DNA from: Desulfobacula toluolica Tol2
Lineage (GTDB): Bacteria > Desulfobacterota > Desulfobacteria > Desulfobacterales > Desulfobacteraceae
DNA length: 64,000 nucleotides
Assembly: GCF_000307105.1 (NCBI RefSeq)
Contig: NC_018645.1
Coordinates: forward strand, 593,001 to 657,000
Direction: 5' to 3'
Shown here: piece by piece, positions 37,518 to 47,904 of the stretch
How the letters are laid out: every line of letters starts with the position of its first letter
How positions within the stretch are numbered: the stretch's first letter is position 1
Program-made: the position numbers and the translations under genes
The notes under the pieces: generated by a model
Databases searched by the model: none
What the model was told of the DNA's origin: nothing
The model's input: only the letters and a program-made list of their open reading frames with translations

Positions 37518-40500
37518 GTGAGAACAACACATCATTTTTTTTGTACTAAATGCAGATTGTTATTGGTTCTTGTTTTTGTTTTTGCCTTTATTCAGCCCTG
37601 TTCTGCAAATACGGCGGTGCATGTTCCAAAACTGCTTCAACCCTGGGTGGACTGGGTTCTGCATGATAAAGAAGAACAATTGAAATGTATTGCCCAATAT
37701 AACGATGCTGATATTTATCAATGTGCCTGGCCGTCCGAGCTTGAGGTGGTGTTGAACGATCAGGGCGGACAATTCAGCCAGTCCTGGCTGGTACACCACG
37801 AAAGCTGGGTGACACTGCCGGGCAACAGCAGGTATTGGCCTCTGGATGTTAGAGTTGACGAAAAACCCCGGATTATTCTACAGAAGAACTATACGCCGAA
37901 AATTCAACTTCAACCTGGACTTCACATGATAACCGGGCGTTTCACCTGGAGTCGACTGCCGGAAAATCTTCAGATTCCAGCTCAGTCCGGCCTTGTTTCT
38001 TTGACCGTAAACAATGAAAATATCGGGTTTCCAAATCTTGATGCATCCGGCCGACTGTGGCTAAAAAGACTCCAGAATGAAGAAAAGATTGAAAATCGTC
38101 TTAAAATCGAGAGTTTCAGGCTGATAGAGGATTCAATCCCGTCTAAGGTTTTGCTCTATTTTACTCTTGATGTGGCTGGTTCTGCCCGGGAAATTACATT
38201 GGGTCCTCTTTATGCACCGGAAAATTTTACCCCTCTTTCATTAAAAAGCGCTCTTCCGGCCAGGCTTGAACACGACGGCCGGATGCTCATGCAGGTAAGA
38301 CCCGGACAATACAGCGTGAGCGTAACACTTCGGCATGCAGGGTCCTTAACCGAATTTTCGTTTCATCCGCCTGATAATGGGTTCTGGCCCCAACAGGAGA
38401 TATGGTCATTTCGTGCGCAACCAGATTTGAGACTTGTTGAGATTGGCGGGGTGCCGTCAATTGATCCGCTTCGGACATCCTTGCCCAAGGACTGGCATGA
38501 ATATCCAGCCTACAGAGTGCTGCCCGGTGATTCCATGCGGTTTAAGCAAATCAAACGGGGTGACCCGAACCCGGCACCGGATCAGCTGACATTGAACCGG
38601 AGTCTCTGGCTGAGGTTTGACGGTTCAGGGTATTCGATCCAGGACCGGATCAACGGCCAGAAAAATACCAATTGGCGATTGGAAATCGACCCGGCCATCA
38701 AGCTTGGAAGGGTTGCTGTTGATGGAATCGAACAGTTTATTACCGCGCGCAAAGGATCTGATAAGGCAGGAATTGAACTTCGCAACGGGGTTTTAAATCT
38801 TACTGCCGACAGTGTGTATCAAGGAAAAATCACAAATCTTCCGGCCACAGGATGGGATCATGATTTTAAGCAGGCCAAAGGACGCTTGTTCCTGCCGCCG
38901 GGCTGGAAATTGCTGAATGCTGCCGGAATTGACAATATCCCCCGCACATGGGTTAAACGCTGGACCCTGCTGGATTTTTTCATTGTGCTTATTTTTACAA
39001 TTGCACTGGCGAAACTTTTTTCAAAGCCTTTGGCCGGGGTTGCGTTTTTAACCCTGGTATTGATCTATCATGAACCAGGAGCCCCTCGTTATATCTGGCC
39101 AGCCCTGCTGATTGGTTTTGCATTGCTCAAATACCTGCCTGATGGAGCGTTTAAAAAGGCGGTTAAATTTTATCAGAGTGTCGCTGTTTTATGTTTTGTG
39201 ATAATTGTAATTCCTTACTCAATTCATGCTCTCAGGATCGGTATGTATCCACAGCTGGCAAAGCCATGGACATCAATGACCGATTATGCTTTGCGTCAAA
39301 ACGCATCTTCTTCTGTAGGCATGCAAAGGGATGCGCTACAGGAAATGCAAAGCGCACCCATGAACTCATACATGGACTCCAAGTCTGTCGGCAGGTCCGG
39401 CAAGGCCTTTGTCAAAAGAGATGAGGCGCGTTTGAAAACTTCAATTTCCGGTGCAGGGTCTTCCTATTACAGCACCCAGGTCATGCAGCATGATCCAAAA
39501 GCTCTTACCCAGACAGGGCCGGGGATGCCTAAATGGCTCCCTTTTGAGACTATTGATTTCAGTTGGTCCGGGCCGGTGACACGTGATCAGAGAGTCACAT
39601 TTGCTCTTATCGGTCCTAAGACAAACCTGATTCTGGCGTTTGTGCGGGTTTTTCTCATTGTTTTTCTGGCGTTTGGCATGTTTGGAATCAGGTACAGGCC
39701 AGGGGAAGGAGTTGGTTTTACAGGAATGAAATCACTTAAGATATGTGCGTTTCTGGTGTTTTTTTTATTGAGCCCCCACCTTGCTCAAAGCACTGAAATT
39801 CCATCTCAGCAAATTCTCGATGAGCTGCAGGCAAGGCTTCTTGAAAAAAATGAATGTTATCCTGCCTGTTCTGATATGCCGGATGTCCATATAAACATCA
39901 GCTCCGATAGGCTTTCAATGGATATCAATGTGGATGCGCAACTGGATGCTTCCATACCGTTGCCAAGCCATGTGAAACACTGGCTGCCCAATCATGTGAT
40001 GATTGACGGCAGTCCTGCCCAAGGCCTTTTGCGCAAGGAAAACGGTTTATGGATGCTGGTTCCGGCAGGCAGACATATGGTGACCTTGAGTGGTCCCATT
40101 CGAAAGCAGAATGTGCTGCAGCTTCCTCTTCCTCTAAGGCCCCATCATGTTACCGTTAACGCTGAGGGCTGGTCTGTAGAAGGGGTGCATCCTGATGGAA
40201 AGGTTGACGCCCAGTTGCAGTTCAAGCGGATTGTGGAACAAGATGAACAACAGACACAAAATTTGGAAACCGGTATTCTTCCGCCGTTTGTGCTGGTAGA
40301 ACGAAATGTTTTGCTAGGTCTTGTCTGGAAAATCCAAACAAAGATTCAACGCCTGAGCCCGACAGGGTCAGCAGTTGTACTGGACATCCCGCTTTTGCCG
40401 GGAGAATCGGTGACAACAGAAGGGCTACGGGTTGAGGCTGGTGTTGCCAAAATCAACCTGGGTGCCGGCCAGGGGCATCTGAGCTGGGAATCCTTTTTGG

Positions 40501-41660
40501 AACCTGCTGATCAGCTTCAGCTTGAACATAAACAAACAACTGCCTGGACAGAAATCTGGAAGGTTGATGTCAGTCCCATATTTCACCTGGAGTATGAAGG
40601 CATTCCGGTGATCCTGCATAAAACCGGAACCCGCTGGTATCCCACATGGCACCCCTGGCCGGGAGAAACGGTCAGCCTGAATATTTCCCGGCCTGCCGGA
40701 GTTGAAGGGCAGACATTGACCATTGAAAAAAGTCATCTTGAACTGCGCCCGGGACAAAAAAACACAGCCGCTAAAATGCTGCTTTCCATTAAAAGCAGCC
40801 AGGGTGGGCAACATACTATTACTCTTCCTTTAACTGCCAAATTACAGGAAGTGAAAATCAAGGGAAAAATTCAGCCGGTCCGCCAGGAAGGCCGACGGGT
40901 AGCGCTTCCCATCATCCCGGGTCAACAGAACATTGAACTTAAGTGGGTTGAATCAAAAAGGTTGGCAATGAGATATCAGAGTTCTGATATTGATCTGGGC
41001 ACCCAAAGTGTGAATGCAAGTGTTGACATTTATCTTCCGCGCAGCTGCTGGCCCTTGTTTATAGGGGGAGAACAGCTGGTCGGACCGGCGGTTCTCTTCT
41101 GGTCGGTCCTCATTATTATTGTACTGGTCGCTTTTGCTTTGTCTAAAACCGGCTGGACCCCGCTTAAGTTTTATCATTGGTTTCTGCTGGGCATTGGTAT
41201 GTCTATGAGCCATCTGGCTGTCGCTGTTATGATTGTCAGCTGGCTGATCGTTTTAGACCGCAGAAAAAAAGCTGCCACACTTGAAGGCTTAAAGTTTAAT
41301 TTCATGCAAACCGGAATAGTAATCCTCACTATTGCCGCCATGGGATCACTTGTTTTTGCCGTTTCCAGAGGATTGCTCGGTCATCCTGATATGAATATCA
41401 TCGGCAACGGATCAAACAGCGGTCTTTTAAGATGGTATCAGGATGTGAGTGATCCAACGCTTCCAAAGGCATGGATATTTTCAATCCCCATGTTATTTTA
41501 TCGCATCGCCATGCTGGCCTGGGCACTTTGGCTGTCATTCTGGCTTGTTGGGATTCTAAAATGGGGGTGGCAACAATTTACAACACCAAAGCTGTGGTGC
41601 AGCCTGCCACCCAGGATCAAAAGAAATAAAAGAATAAAAAAAGAAACTGAAACTGATTAA
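37518..41660 (+). CDS. Very large membrane protein of unknown function with duplicated exported module
   Basis: 1380 residues from GTG 37518 behind AGGAG. There is a signal peptide (LLLVLVFVFAFIQPCSA) and a ~440-residue beta-rich exported domain. Four hydrophobic helices (~485-600), one more (~700-730), and a second signal-like helix (KICAFLVFFLLSPHLAQS, ~745) follow. Next are a second beta-rich domain (~765-1230) and about five C-terminal helices. Both beta domains begin with a Cys pair and share a pattern of LP...W..V.IDG, then aGrHm(I/V)T..G, then LP and VN, so they look duplicated. I recognise no family. Envelope location is likely; it stands alone. Confidence 0.8.
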   Translation: MRTTHHFFCTKCRLLLVLVFVFAFIQPCSANTAVHVPKLLQPWVDWVLHDKEEQLKCIAQYNDADIYQCAWPSELEVVLNDQGGQFSQSWLVHHESWVTLPGNSRYWPLDVRVDEKPRIILQKNYTPKIQLQPGLHMITGRFTWSRLPENLQIPAQSGLVSLTVNNENIGFPNLDASGRLWLKRLQNEEKIENRLKIESFRLIEDSIPSKVLLYFTLDVAGSAREITLGPLYAPENFTPLSLKSALPARLEHDGRMLMQVRPGQYSVSVTLRHAGSLTEFSFHPPDNGFWPQQEIWSFRAQPDLRLVEIGGVPSIDPLRTSLPKDWHEYPAYRVLPGDSMRFKQIKRGDPNPAPDQLTLNRSLWLRFDGSGYSIQDRINGQKNTNWRLEIDPAIKLGRVAVDGIEQFITARKGSDKAGIELRNGVLNLTADSVYQGKITNLPATGWDHDFKQAKGRLFLPPGWKLLNAAGIDNIPRTWVKRWTLLDFFIVLIFTIALAKLFSKPLAGVAFLTLVLIYHEPGAPRYIWPALLIGFALLKYLPDGAFKKAVKFYQSVAVLCFVIIVIPYSIHALRIGMYPQLAKPWTSMTDYALRQNASSSVGMQRDALQEMQSAPMNSYMDSKSVGRSGKAFVKRDEARLKTSISGAGSSYYSTQVMQHDPKALTQTGPGMPKWLPFETIDFSWSGPVTRDQRVTFALIGPKTNLILAFVRVFLIVFLAFGMFGIRYRPGEGVGFTGMKSLKICAFLVFFLLSPHLAQSTEIPSQQILDELQARLLEKNECYPACSDMPDVHINISSDRLSMDINVDAQLDASIPLPSHVKHWLPNHVMIDGSPAQGLLRKENGLWMLVPAGRHMVTLSGPIRKQNVLQLPLPLRPHHVTVNAEGWSVEGVHPDGKVDAQLQFKRIVEQDEQQTQNLETGILPPFVLVERNVLLGLVWKIQTKIQRLSPTGSAVVLDIPLLPGESVTTEGLRVEAGVAKINLGAGQGHLSWESFLEPADQLQLEHKQTTAWTEIWKVDVSPIFHLEYEGIPVILHKTGTRWYPTWHPWPGETVSLNISRPAGVEGQTLTIEKSHLELRPGQKNTAAKMLLSIKSSQGGQHTITLPLTAKLQEVKIKGKIQPVRQEGRRVALPIIPGQQNIELKWVESKRLAMRYQSSDIDLGTQSVNASVDIYLPRSCWPLFIGGEQLVGPAVLFWSVLIIIVLVAFALSKTGWTPLKFYHWFLLGIGMSMSHLAVAVMIVSWLIVLDRRKKAATLEGLKFNFMQTGIVILTIAAMGSLVFAVSRGLLGHPDMNIIGNGSNSGLLRWYQDVSDPTLPKAWIFSIPMLFYRIAMLAWALWLSFWLVGILKWGWQQFTTPKLWCSLPPRIKRNKRIKKETETD

Positions 41661-41792
41661 GATTAAGCGCCTGAGCAAAGTTTTTTTGCCGTTTAGCAGT
41701 GCTTTCAGGATGTTTGGATGAACACCTTTGCAATAGTCGTTTTTGAAGTTGTACATGGCATATTGTACATGGTAAGCACCTGGACTAAAATT

Positions 41793-42209
41793 TTATTCTC
41801 CAATTATTTTGACCAAAACCCGTTTTTTTCTTCTGCCGTCAAATTCACCATAAAAAATTTGTTCCCATGTACCAAAATCAAGTTTTCCTTGAGTGATTGC
41901 AACAACACTTTCTCTGCCCATGATCTGTCTTTTCATATGAGCGTCTGCATTGTCTTCACCAACATTATGCCTGTATTGGGATACCGGCTCATGGGGTGCT
42001 AATTTTTCAAGCCAGATATCATAATCATGGTGTAATCCTGATTCATTATCATTGATAAATACCGATGCTGTTATATGCATTGCATTAACAAGTACAAGTC
42101 CTTCGGTCACACCGCTTTCATTGATGCAGTCTTGAATGTCGGATGTGATATTGACAAAAGCCCGTCTGGTTGGAATTTCAAACCATAATTCTTTTCTGTA
42201 TGTTTTCAT
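41793..42209 (-). CDS. YjbQ-family protein (UPF0047)
   Basis: 138 residues, the usual length. It has the family's [54 protein letters not shown] and [18 protein letters not shown]. YjbQ proteins form trimers; thiamine-phosphate synthase side activity has been reported, but the physiological role is unsettled. It converges with the 1380-residue gene and precedes nothing obviously linked. Confidence 0.92.
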   Translation of the reverse strand: MKTYRKELWFEIPTRRAFVNITSDIQDCINESGVTEGLVLVNAMHITASVFINDNESGLHHDYDIWLEKLAPHEPVSQYRHNVGEDNADAHMKRQIMGRESVVAITQGKLDFGTWEQIFYGEFDGRRKKRVLVKIIGE

Positions 42210-42304
42210 AAATTACTCCAGTAGCAGTTAATTGAGTTGCAAGAATAAACCATATAAAAAATCATTTTTCAAGTTGGTTTGCTCACAAAAAAGAATGAGC
42301 GTGC

Positions 42305-42664
42305 TTAGCTGAGCTTGACGGCTGTTCCATACACCAACAATTCAGATGCAGTGCCAACAACACTGGTAGTCATATAGCGAACATTTATGACTGCATCAGC
42401 CTCCATTTCAGCGGCCTTGGCTGTCATCCTTTCTGTGGCGGTTGACCGGGCATTTCCCATCATTTCCGTGTATTCAATCAATTCGCCGCCAAGAATGAGC
42501 CTGACGATGGCGGACAGGTCTTTGCCAAGCCATATGGCAAAGACCGTTTGCCCCTGGACAAGCCCGAGAACCTCAGTTATTTTTCTATCGGGCAGTGTAT
42601 CTGAGTTCAACAGCAGAACCCCTTGATTAGACTCAGCAGGCAATGTTTTTTCAACTGCTGCCAT
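42305..42664 (-). CDS. UPF0145 / YbjQ-type putative heavy-metal-binding protein
   Basis: 119 residues. LNSDTLPDRKITEVLGLVQGQTVFA and EADAVINVRYMTTSVVGTASELLVYGTAVKL match the YbjQ pentamer family. No metal ligand is certain from the sequence. It lies 34 bp downstream of the chemoreceptor gene on the same strand and may be read through from it. Confidence 0.85.
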   Translation of the reverse strand: MAAVEKTLPAESNQGVLLLNSDTLPDRKITEVLGLVQGQTVFAIWLGKDLSAIVRLILGGELIEYTEMMGNARSTATERMTAKAAEMEADAVINVRYMTTSVVGTASELLVYGTAVKLS

Positions 42665-42698
42665 GTGAACCTTTTGCCGGGGTTATTAAAGCCCCTGA

Positions 42699-44612
42699 TT
42701 AAAAATCTTTAAATTCATCATCAAAAGGGATGACCTGGTTCGGTCTGATTTCGTTTGTTTTTACTGCCGGCATTCTTTTTTGAGAAGCAAAAGCAGATTC
42801 AGCTTTGGAAACAAGGATACGGTTTTGTTGTAAAGAAAAATTTGAGGTGCGGTCTTTTGTCGTGCCGTTGACAAGCTGGACAAGCTCTCTTACATAGTCT
42901 TTGAGCTGTTCTGCCTGGGCGTTCATCTCTTCGGCTGCTGCTGCTGACTCTTCTGCATTGGCTGCATTCTGCTGGACCACTTTATCCATTTCCGAAATAT
43001 TTATATTTACCTGTTCAATCCCATCAGACTGTTCTTTGGACGCCTGGGTAATTTCCGCAATCAGTTCTGCAACCTTGCCTGAGCTGTCTGTTACCCGACT
43101 GAAAGCATCGTTTGTGGTGGCAACTAATTCTGATCCTTCATTGACTTTTTTAACGGTCCCCTCAATCATATCAGCGGTGTTTTTTGCTGCATCAGCCGCT
43201 CTTATGGCAAGGTTTCTGACTTCATCTGCCACCACGGCAAAACCGGCACCTGCTTCTCCTGCACGGGCAGCTTCAACCGCAGCATTTAAAGCCAGAAGGT
43301 TTGTCTGGAAAGCGATCTCATCAATGGTTTTGATGATCTTTGAGGTTTCCAGGCTTGCTTTGGAAATATCTTCCATAGACAAAATCAGTTGTTTCATGGA
43401 TTTGTTGGCCTTGGTTACCACCTGATTGGCATCCTTCATCAAATTATCCGCATGCCGTGCATTTTCAGCATTTTTCTTTGTCATGGAAGATATTTCTTCC
43501 ATGGATGAAGACGTTTCTTCTATTGAAGCTGCCTGCTGTGACGATCCATCGGCAAGGGACTGGCTGGTGGAAGACACTTCGCTTGATGCATTGGTCACCT
43601 GTTCTGCTCCCTGATTCAACCCTTCACTGATACGGATGATGGGCAGAACAAGGTTTCTTGCAAACAAGAGTACTACAAAAATTGCGACACCAAGGAAGGT
43701 CCCTCCCACGATAAGGGTCATGTTTCTCATGGCAACAGATGTGGCCATTAATTCATGCTTGTCCTGGTTAACACCAATTGCCCAGCCTGTGATGGAAACC
43801 GGTGCAAAACCGACTACCTTATCCTCTCCTTGATAAGAATATTCATCTGTCCCGGTTTTTCCACTTAGCATCTGTAAAATAATGGATTCTACCTCTTTGA
43901 TATTTTTTAAATTTTTTTCAAGAATAAACTCTTTTTTGGGATGAATAATTGTCATTCCCTTTTTGTCCACCATGAACGGATAGCCGGTTTTACCTATCTT
44001 CACCCGGGTAATTTTATCTGATAAAATATCCAGCTTGATTACTGCTCCAAAAATACCTGCAAATTGTCCTGATGTTGTTTTTAATGGAACCGCCACTATG
44101 ACGATTGGTTTTCCAGTGACTTTTGATTTGTCAGGAGCGCCGATATTGGTCTTTCCTTGTTTGGCAGCTTGAAAATAATCCCTGTTAGTTAAGGATAATT
44201 TTTTGTCCCGAAGTACACCCCCCAAGTTGTCTGATACGGCAGTTCCATTTGCATCTGCCATGAAAAAAAATTCATAGGCGCTCCCAGTCTGCTTAAAAAC
44301 GGTGGCAAAAAATTGATCCAGGGCCTTTAGATCTGTAAGGGCATTGTCACTTCCGTTTTCATGGACATTTTGTGCGGCAGCGATGACAAGTGGTTCAACT
44401 GCAAGGGATTTGGCAAGTTTGATTTCCTGTTCAAAAAAGAGATCCGTCATGGCGGCAAGATCCAGTGCAACCTGTTTTGCCCCGGATTTGCCGGTTTCCA
44501 TCAGGGCCTTGGAAGCCTTGTTCACCGAGAAAAAACCAATGATGATTAAAGGGAAAAGAACAACAAGAATACCGCCGGTTATAAGTTTGAATTTAAGACT
44601 TTTTTTTTCCAT
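42699..44612 (-). CDS. Methyl-accepting chemotaxis protein (dCache)
   Basis: 637 residues from ATG 44612, chosen for GAAGGAA 5 bp upstream rather than the longer frame to 44672. One N-terminal helix, a periplasmic double-Cache domain ([35 protein letters not shown]), a second helix, then the signalling domain with the hairpin tip [21 protein letters not shown] recognisable HAMP is reduced or missing between helix and signalling domain. The C-terminus lacks a CheR-docking pentapeptide. Ligand unknown. Confidence 0.93.
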   Translation of the reverse strand: MEKKSLKFKLITGGILVVLFPLIIIGFFSVNKASKALMETGKSGAKQVALDLAAMTDLFFEQEIKLAKSLAVEPLVIAAAQNVHENGSDNALTDLKALDQFFATVFKQTGSAYEFFFMADANGTAVSDNLGGVLRDKKLSLTNRDYFQAAKQGKTNIGAPDKSKVTGKPIVIVAVPLKTTSGQFAGIFGAVIKLDILSDKITRVKIGKTGYPFMVDKKGMTIIHPKKEFILEKNLKNIKEVESIILQMLSGKTGTDEYSYQGEDKVVGFAPVSITGWAIGVNQDKHELMATSVAMRNMTLIVGGTFLGVAIFVVLLFARNLVLPIIRISEGLNQGAEQVTNASSEVSSTSQSLADGSSQQAASIEETSSSMEEISSMTKKNAENARHADNLMKDANQVVTKANKSMKQLILSMEDISKASLETSKIIKTIDEIAFQTNLLALNAAVEAARAGEAGAGFAVVADEVRNLAIRAADAAKNTADMIEGTVKKVNEGSELVATTNDAFSRVTDSSGKVAELIAEITQASKEQSDGIEQVNINISEMDKVVQQNAANAEESAAAAEEMNAQAEQLKDYVRELVQLVNGTTKDRTSNFSLQQNRILVSKAESAFASQKRMPAVKTNEIRPNQVIPFDDEFKDF

Positions 44613-44794
44613 TTTATTCCTTCTGGTTATCATTTGATTATAATTATTTGATTGCCACTCTTTTTCAGCCAAAGCTAATAAACGCTAAAACGATAACTCA
44701 GCCGGCTGACATATTCTTAATAAAAAGAATCCCAAATAGTTCAAATACAAAATTATTCAAATACAAAAAGAATGCCAAATGGTGTAAAAAAATG

Positions 44795-44829
44795 GTGTTG
44801 TAAAAAGTTCAATATCTATTTTACAACAC
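44795..44829 (-). terminator. Inverted repeat, probable minus-strand terminator
   Basis: GTGTTGTAAAA (44795-44805) pairs perfectly with TTTTACAACAC (44819-44829). On the minus strand a T-rich run follows, so it probably ends the thioesterase transcript. The 320-bp gap 44673-44992 otherwise holds the chemoreceptor promoter region and no gene. Confidence 0.55.
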
Positions 44830-44960
44830 GAATTGTTTTGTTGTTATAAATGGCTTTCAATACATTGGGTTATGCTTAAAGCATTTTATGAGCTGATTTT
44901 TTTGTCTTCATTAACAATAAGCATAGAGACAGATAGCAAAATTCATCTTTCAAACAAGAA

Positions 44961-44998
44961 AAGAATTTTGCTAGTTAGGGGAAAGAATTTTGCTAGTT
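44961..44998. repeat. 16-bp direct repeat at the edge of a gene remnant
   Basis: AAGAATTTTGCTAGTT occurs at 44961-44976 and again at 44983-44998. The second copy abuts the point where similarity to the helicase-like remnant begins, so it may mark a past rearrangement. Confidence 0.5.
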
Positions 44999-44999
44999 C

Positions 45000-45135
45000 A
45001 AGACGGCGATCTCAAAATAAATGAGACCAAAAGGGGAGGGCAGGGTCAAATTGTTGAATATTCGGTCAGGTGATTTTGAAGAAATGTTCAAAATATCGGT
45101 ACAGAGACTGAAAGTTTTGTCCAAAGAATCAAAGC
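45000..45135 (+). pseudogene. Remnant of a RecG/AlbA-like ATPase gene, 3' part (copy 1)
   Basis: The DNA matches the copy at 52409-52590 over about 130 bp with many substitutions: AAGACGGCGA, AATGAGACC, CAGGGTC.AATT.TTG and CGGTCAGG all align in order. The proline-glycine-lysine repeat block of the second copy is deleted and no long frame survives. It is squeezed between the chemoreceptor upstream region and the thioesterase gene. Confidence 0.6.
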
Positions 45136-45155
45136 TGCACTGGTTTGAGTTGATC

Positions 45156-45578
45156 CTATGAAAATTGAGATAAAAATGCTTCAGGTATGGTTGTAACTTT
45201 ATTTTGAGTACGGTCAATGAACACAATACCTGTTTTTGCCAGTAGAACCAGGTTACCGGTTTTTGCGTTTGTTGCGCGATAAAATATATCACATCCATAT
45301 TTATTAAAGTCACCGGTGCCTATTTCAAACTTCAATTTGTCGCCATAAAACGATTGTGACTTATAGGAAACTGCAAGGTCTGCGAGAATTAATCCTTTCC
45401 CGTCAATATCAGTTTCAGAAAAGCCGAAACGGCACAAAAATCGAACCCTTGCTTCATGCATCAGAGAGATAAGAGCATCATGTCCCACATGGTTGCCGTA
45501 ATTCAGGTTTGATATCCTGATGGCAATTTCAGTTTCAAAAACAAATTTTTTTATCATGTCAATTTCAATGCGTGCCAT
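45156..45578 (-). CDS. Acyl-CoA thioesterase (hotdog, 4HBT/YbgC-like)
   Basis: 140 residues. The hotdog pattern RISNLNYGNHVGHDALISLMHEARVRFL corresponds to the 4-hydroxybenzoyl-CoA thioesterase/YbgC family, with LADLAVSYKSQSFYGDKL for the second strand. It hydrolyses an acyl-CoA, exact chain unknown. It is divergent from the corrinoid methyltransferase gene. Confidence 0.85.
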   Translation of the reverse strand: MARIEIDMIKKFVFETEIAIRISNLNYGNHVGHDALISLMHEARVRFLCRFGFSETDIDGKGLILADLAVSYKSQSFYGDKLKFEIGTGDFNKYGCDIFYRATNAKTGNLVLLAKTGIVFIDRTQNKVTTIPEAFLSQFS

Positions 45579-45720
45579 AATCTTCCTTGTTAATCAATTT
45601 GTTTAATCTTTGTTTAAAGCTTTTCTGTATCTTAAAAGTTTCTTTTTTAGCCTTTTTTATCTGAAATTTCAATGGTATCATTCCGGCAACTCGTCAATGA
45701 TATGAAAATGGAATGCTGAT

Positions 45721-46515
45721 ATGAAATTGATTGCAGATAATCTTAGAATTACAAAAACCGATGTCCAGGACGCGCTTAATGTCCGTGACCCAAGGCCTGT
45801 GCAGGATCTTGTCAAGCTATGTGCGGCAAAAATGGCCTTTGCCATTGATGTGAATACCGGACCTTTGGGCAAATCGCCTGAAGAGGGCATGGTGTTTTTT
45901 ATTAAGGCGGTGGAGAGTGTAACAAACCTTCCTCTGCTCATTGACACCTCTAATCCTGCTGCAATGAGGGCAGGGGTTGAAGCTGCTCATAACCGGGTCA
46001 TTATCAACGGATTTTCCCTTGAACCCCAAAAAATTGAGAAGATCTTACCTCTTGCACAAGAGCATGATGCGGATATTGTGGGATTTTTATTGTATCCTGA
46101 CAGCCGGGTGCCCAAGGATGAGGCTGAGCGGTTTGAGGTCGCGCTTGAGCTGTTTGAACGGGCTGAAGCGGCCGGGGTGTCAAAAGAGCGGATCATTATT
46201 GATCCCATTGTGCCGCCTTTGGCATGGGAGGACGGGATTGTTCAGGCAAGATCGGTGCTGAATGTCATACGGACTTTGCCCGATCTTATGGGGTTCCCGG
46301 TTAGAACCATTGCCGGGGTTTCCAACCTTACCACGGGGGCAAAGGATAAAGCAAAAAAGAACCTTATGGAGCAAGCTTATGTGGCCATGCTGGCAGCGGC
46401 CGGCCTGGATTATGCCCTGCTGGATATATTGAACGGGGAAACTGTATTGGCTGCAAATGCTGCAGCCATTCTTGCCCGGGAAGATATTTTTTCCTGGGGC
46501 ATGATTCCCGGTTAA
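45721..46515 (+). CDS. Methyltetrahydrofolate:corrinoid methyltransferase (AcsE-like, pterin-binding)
   Basis: 264 residues, matching AcsE (~262). TIM-barrel pterin-binding motifs are visible: AFAIDVNTGPLG, LLIDTSNPAAMRAG, RVIINGFSLEPQK, RIIIDPIVPPLAW and RTIAGVSNLTTGAKDK. It moves the methyl of methyl-tetrahydrofolate to or from a corrinoid protein, as in the Wood-Ljungdahl pathway or O-/N-demethylation. No acs/CODH genes lie in the window, so the partner is not visible. Confidence 0.88.
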   Translation: MKLIADNLRITKTDVQDALNVRDPRPVQDLVKLCAAKMAFAIDVNTGPLGKSPEEGMVFFIKAVESVTNLPLLIDTSNPAAMRAGVEAAHNRVIINGFSLEPQKIEKILPLAQEHDADIVGFLLYPDSRVPKDEAERFEVALELFERAEAAGVSKERIIIDPIVPPLAWEDGIVQARSVLNVIRTLPDLMGFPVRTIAGVSNLTTGAKDKAKKNLMEQAYVAMLAAAGLDYALLDILNGETVLAANAAAILAREDIFSWGMIPG

Positions 46516-46542
46516 TTGAAAAATAAACATCAGGAAAAAATT

Positions 46543-47904
46543 ATGAAAATCTTGAAAAAGCTGTTGATCATTATCCCTGTTGTCTGCGGGATTGCTTTGT
46601 TTGCCGTAATGAAAATGAATAAAAAAGCACCGGTCCGTCTTGAGAACAAAGAGAGGGTTCAGACCGTCCGGGTGATCCCTCTGGAAAAAATGCAAGTTAT
46701 CCCGCGGATCACGGCCTATGGGTATGTTGAGGCAGACCGTACCTGGCAGGCAATTTCCGAGGTCAGCGGGAAAATTGTCAATGTGAACCAGAACCTGAAA
46801 AGAGGGTATTTTATAAAAAAAGGCGAGGTTTTGTTTAAAATTGACACCACCTCCTACGGCCTGGCAGAAACCCGGGGGGTGGCGGATCTGATGAACGTGG
46901 ATGCAAGGCTCAAAGAGTTGGAGCAGTCCCGGAAAAACACGGAACGTCTTTTGGCCATTGAGAAAAAATCTCTTGCCAGTGCGGGCCAGGAGCTGAAACG
47001 CAAGCGCGGATTATTTGCAAATGAATATATCTCCGCGTCTGATCTTGAAAAGGAAGAAAGAACTTTTCTGGCCCACCAGACCACTGTTAACAACTTGCAG
47101 AATACCCTGGACCTGATCCCGTCGCAAAAAAAGGCGCTGCTGGCTCAGAAAAAATCGGGTGAATCCATGGTAACAGAACGCAGACTGGATGTTGCCAGGA
47201 CTGAAATTCGGGCTCCTTTTGACTGCCGCCTGTCGGTTGTGAATATTGAACTTTACCAGTTTGCAGCCGCCGGAACCGTTCTGGTGGAAGCTGAAAGCGT
47301 TGACCGGGCGGAAATTCCTGTTTCCCTGACGCCAAAGAGTTTTATGACCCTTTTGCCCCGAAAATATGAGGGCACTGTTGGGCAGTTGCCGGATATGGAA
47401 ACCATCCGACGGGCCATCGGCATTACCGCCAGGGTCAGACTTCCCCTGGACGGGCGGGAACCCATTGAGTGGGAAGGCATTTTTTCCAGGACAAGCGAAT
47501 CCATGGATCTTAAGACCGGAGCCATTACCATCTATATCACTGTGGACAAACCTTATGAAAATGTGATTCCGGGCAAACGCCCGCCCCTGGTCACAAATAT
47601 GTATGTGGAAGTTGAATTAAAAGGCAGATCCATGCCGGACCGGTTTGTAGTGCCCGGAAGTGCTATCCATGACAAAAAACTTTATATCTGTACCCCTGAA
47701 AATCGGCTTGAGATCCGGCCGGTGAACATTGAGTTTTATATGGCGGATGTGGCGGTTTTGTCGCAAGGACTTGAGGCTGGAGAGACGCTTGTGCTGGCGG
47801 ATCTGGTGCCTGCAGTGGAAGGGATGCGGTTGAAACCTGTTTTGGCACAAGAGGTGGTGACGCTGTTGCAACAACAGGCCATTGGGGAGGCGATTCAGCG
47901 ATGA
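46543..47904 (+). CDS. RND efflux periplasmic adaptor (membrane fusion protein)
   Basis: 453 residues from ATG 46543 behind AGGAA. An N-terminal helix (KKLLIIIPVVCGIALFAVM) is followed by a biotinyl-lipoyl half (SEVSGKIVNVNQNLKRGYFI), a long coiled-coil hairpin (~125-230), the second lipoyl half (RTEIRAPFDCRLSVVNIELY) and beta-barrel domains. It links the RND pump to an outer-membrane channel. It overlaps the pump gene by 4 bp (ATGA). No TolC gene is adjacent. Confidence 0.92.
   Translation: MKILKKLLIIIPVVCGIALFAVMKMNKKAPVRLENKERVQTVRVIPLEKMQVIPRITAYGYVEADRTWQAISEVSGKIVNVNQNLKRGYFIKKGEVLFKIDTTSYGLAETRGVADLMNVDARLKELEQSRKNTERLLAIEKKSLASAGQELKRKRGLFANEYISASDLEKEERTFLAHQTTVNNLQNTLDLIPSQKKALLAQKKSGESMVTERRLDVARTEIRAPFDCRLSVVNIELYQFAAAGTVLVEAESVDRAEIPVSLTPKSFMTLLPRKYEGTVGQLPDMETIRRAIGITARVRLPLDGREPIEWEGIFSRTSESMDLKTGAITIYITVDKPYENVIPGKRPPLVTNMYVEVELKGRSMPDRFVVPGSAIHDKKLYICTPENRLEIRPVNIEFYMADVAVLSQGLEAGETLVLADLVPAVEGMRLKPVLAQEVVTLLQQQAIGEAIQR

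Noticed and set aside
37560-37799. Antisense frames within the 1380-residue gene (and similar ones to 41660)
   Set aside because: The plus-strand frame is continuous with signal peptide, domains and helices; the antisense frames have no supporting signals.
42660-42700. GGGG/CCCC hairpin between the chemoreceptor and UPF0145 genes as a terminator
   Set aside because: Only 4 bp of stem and no adequate T-run on the minus strand.
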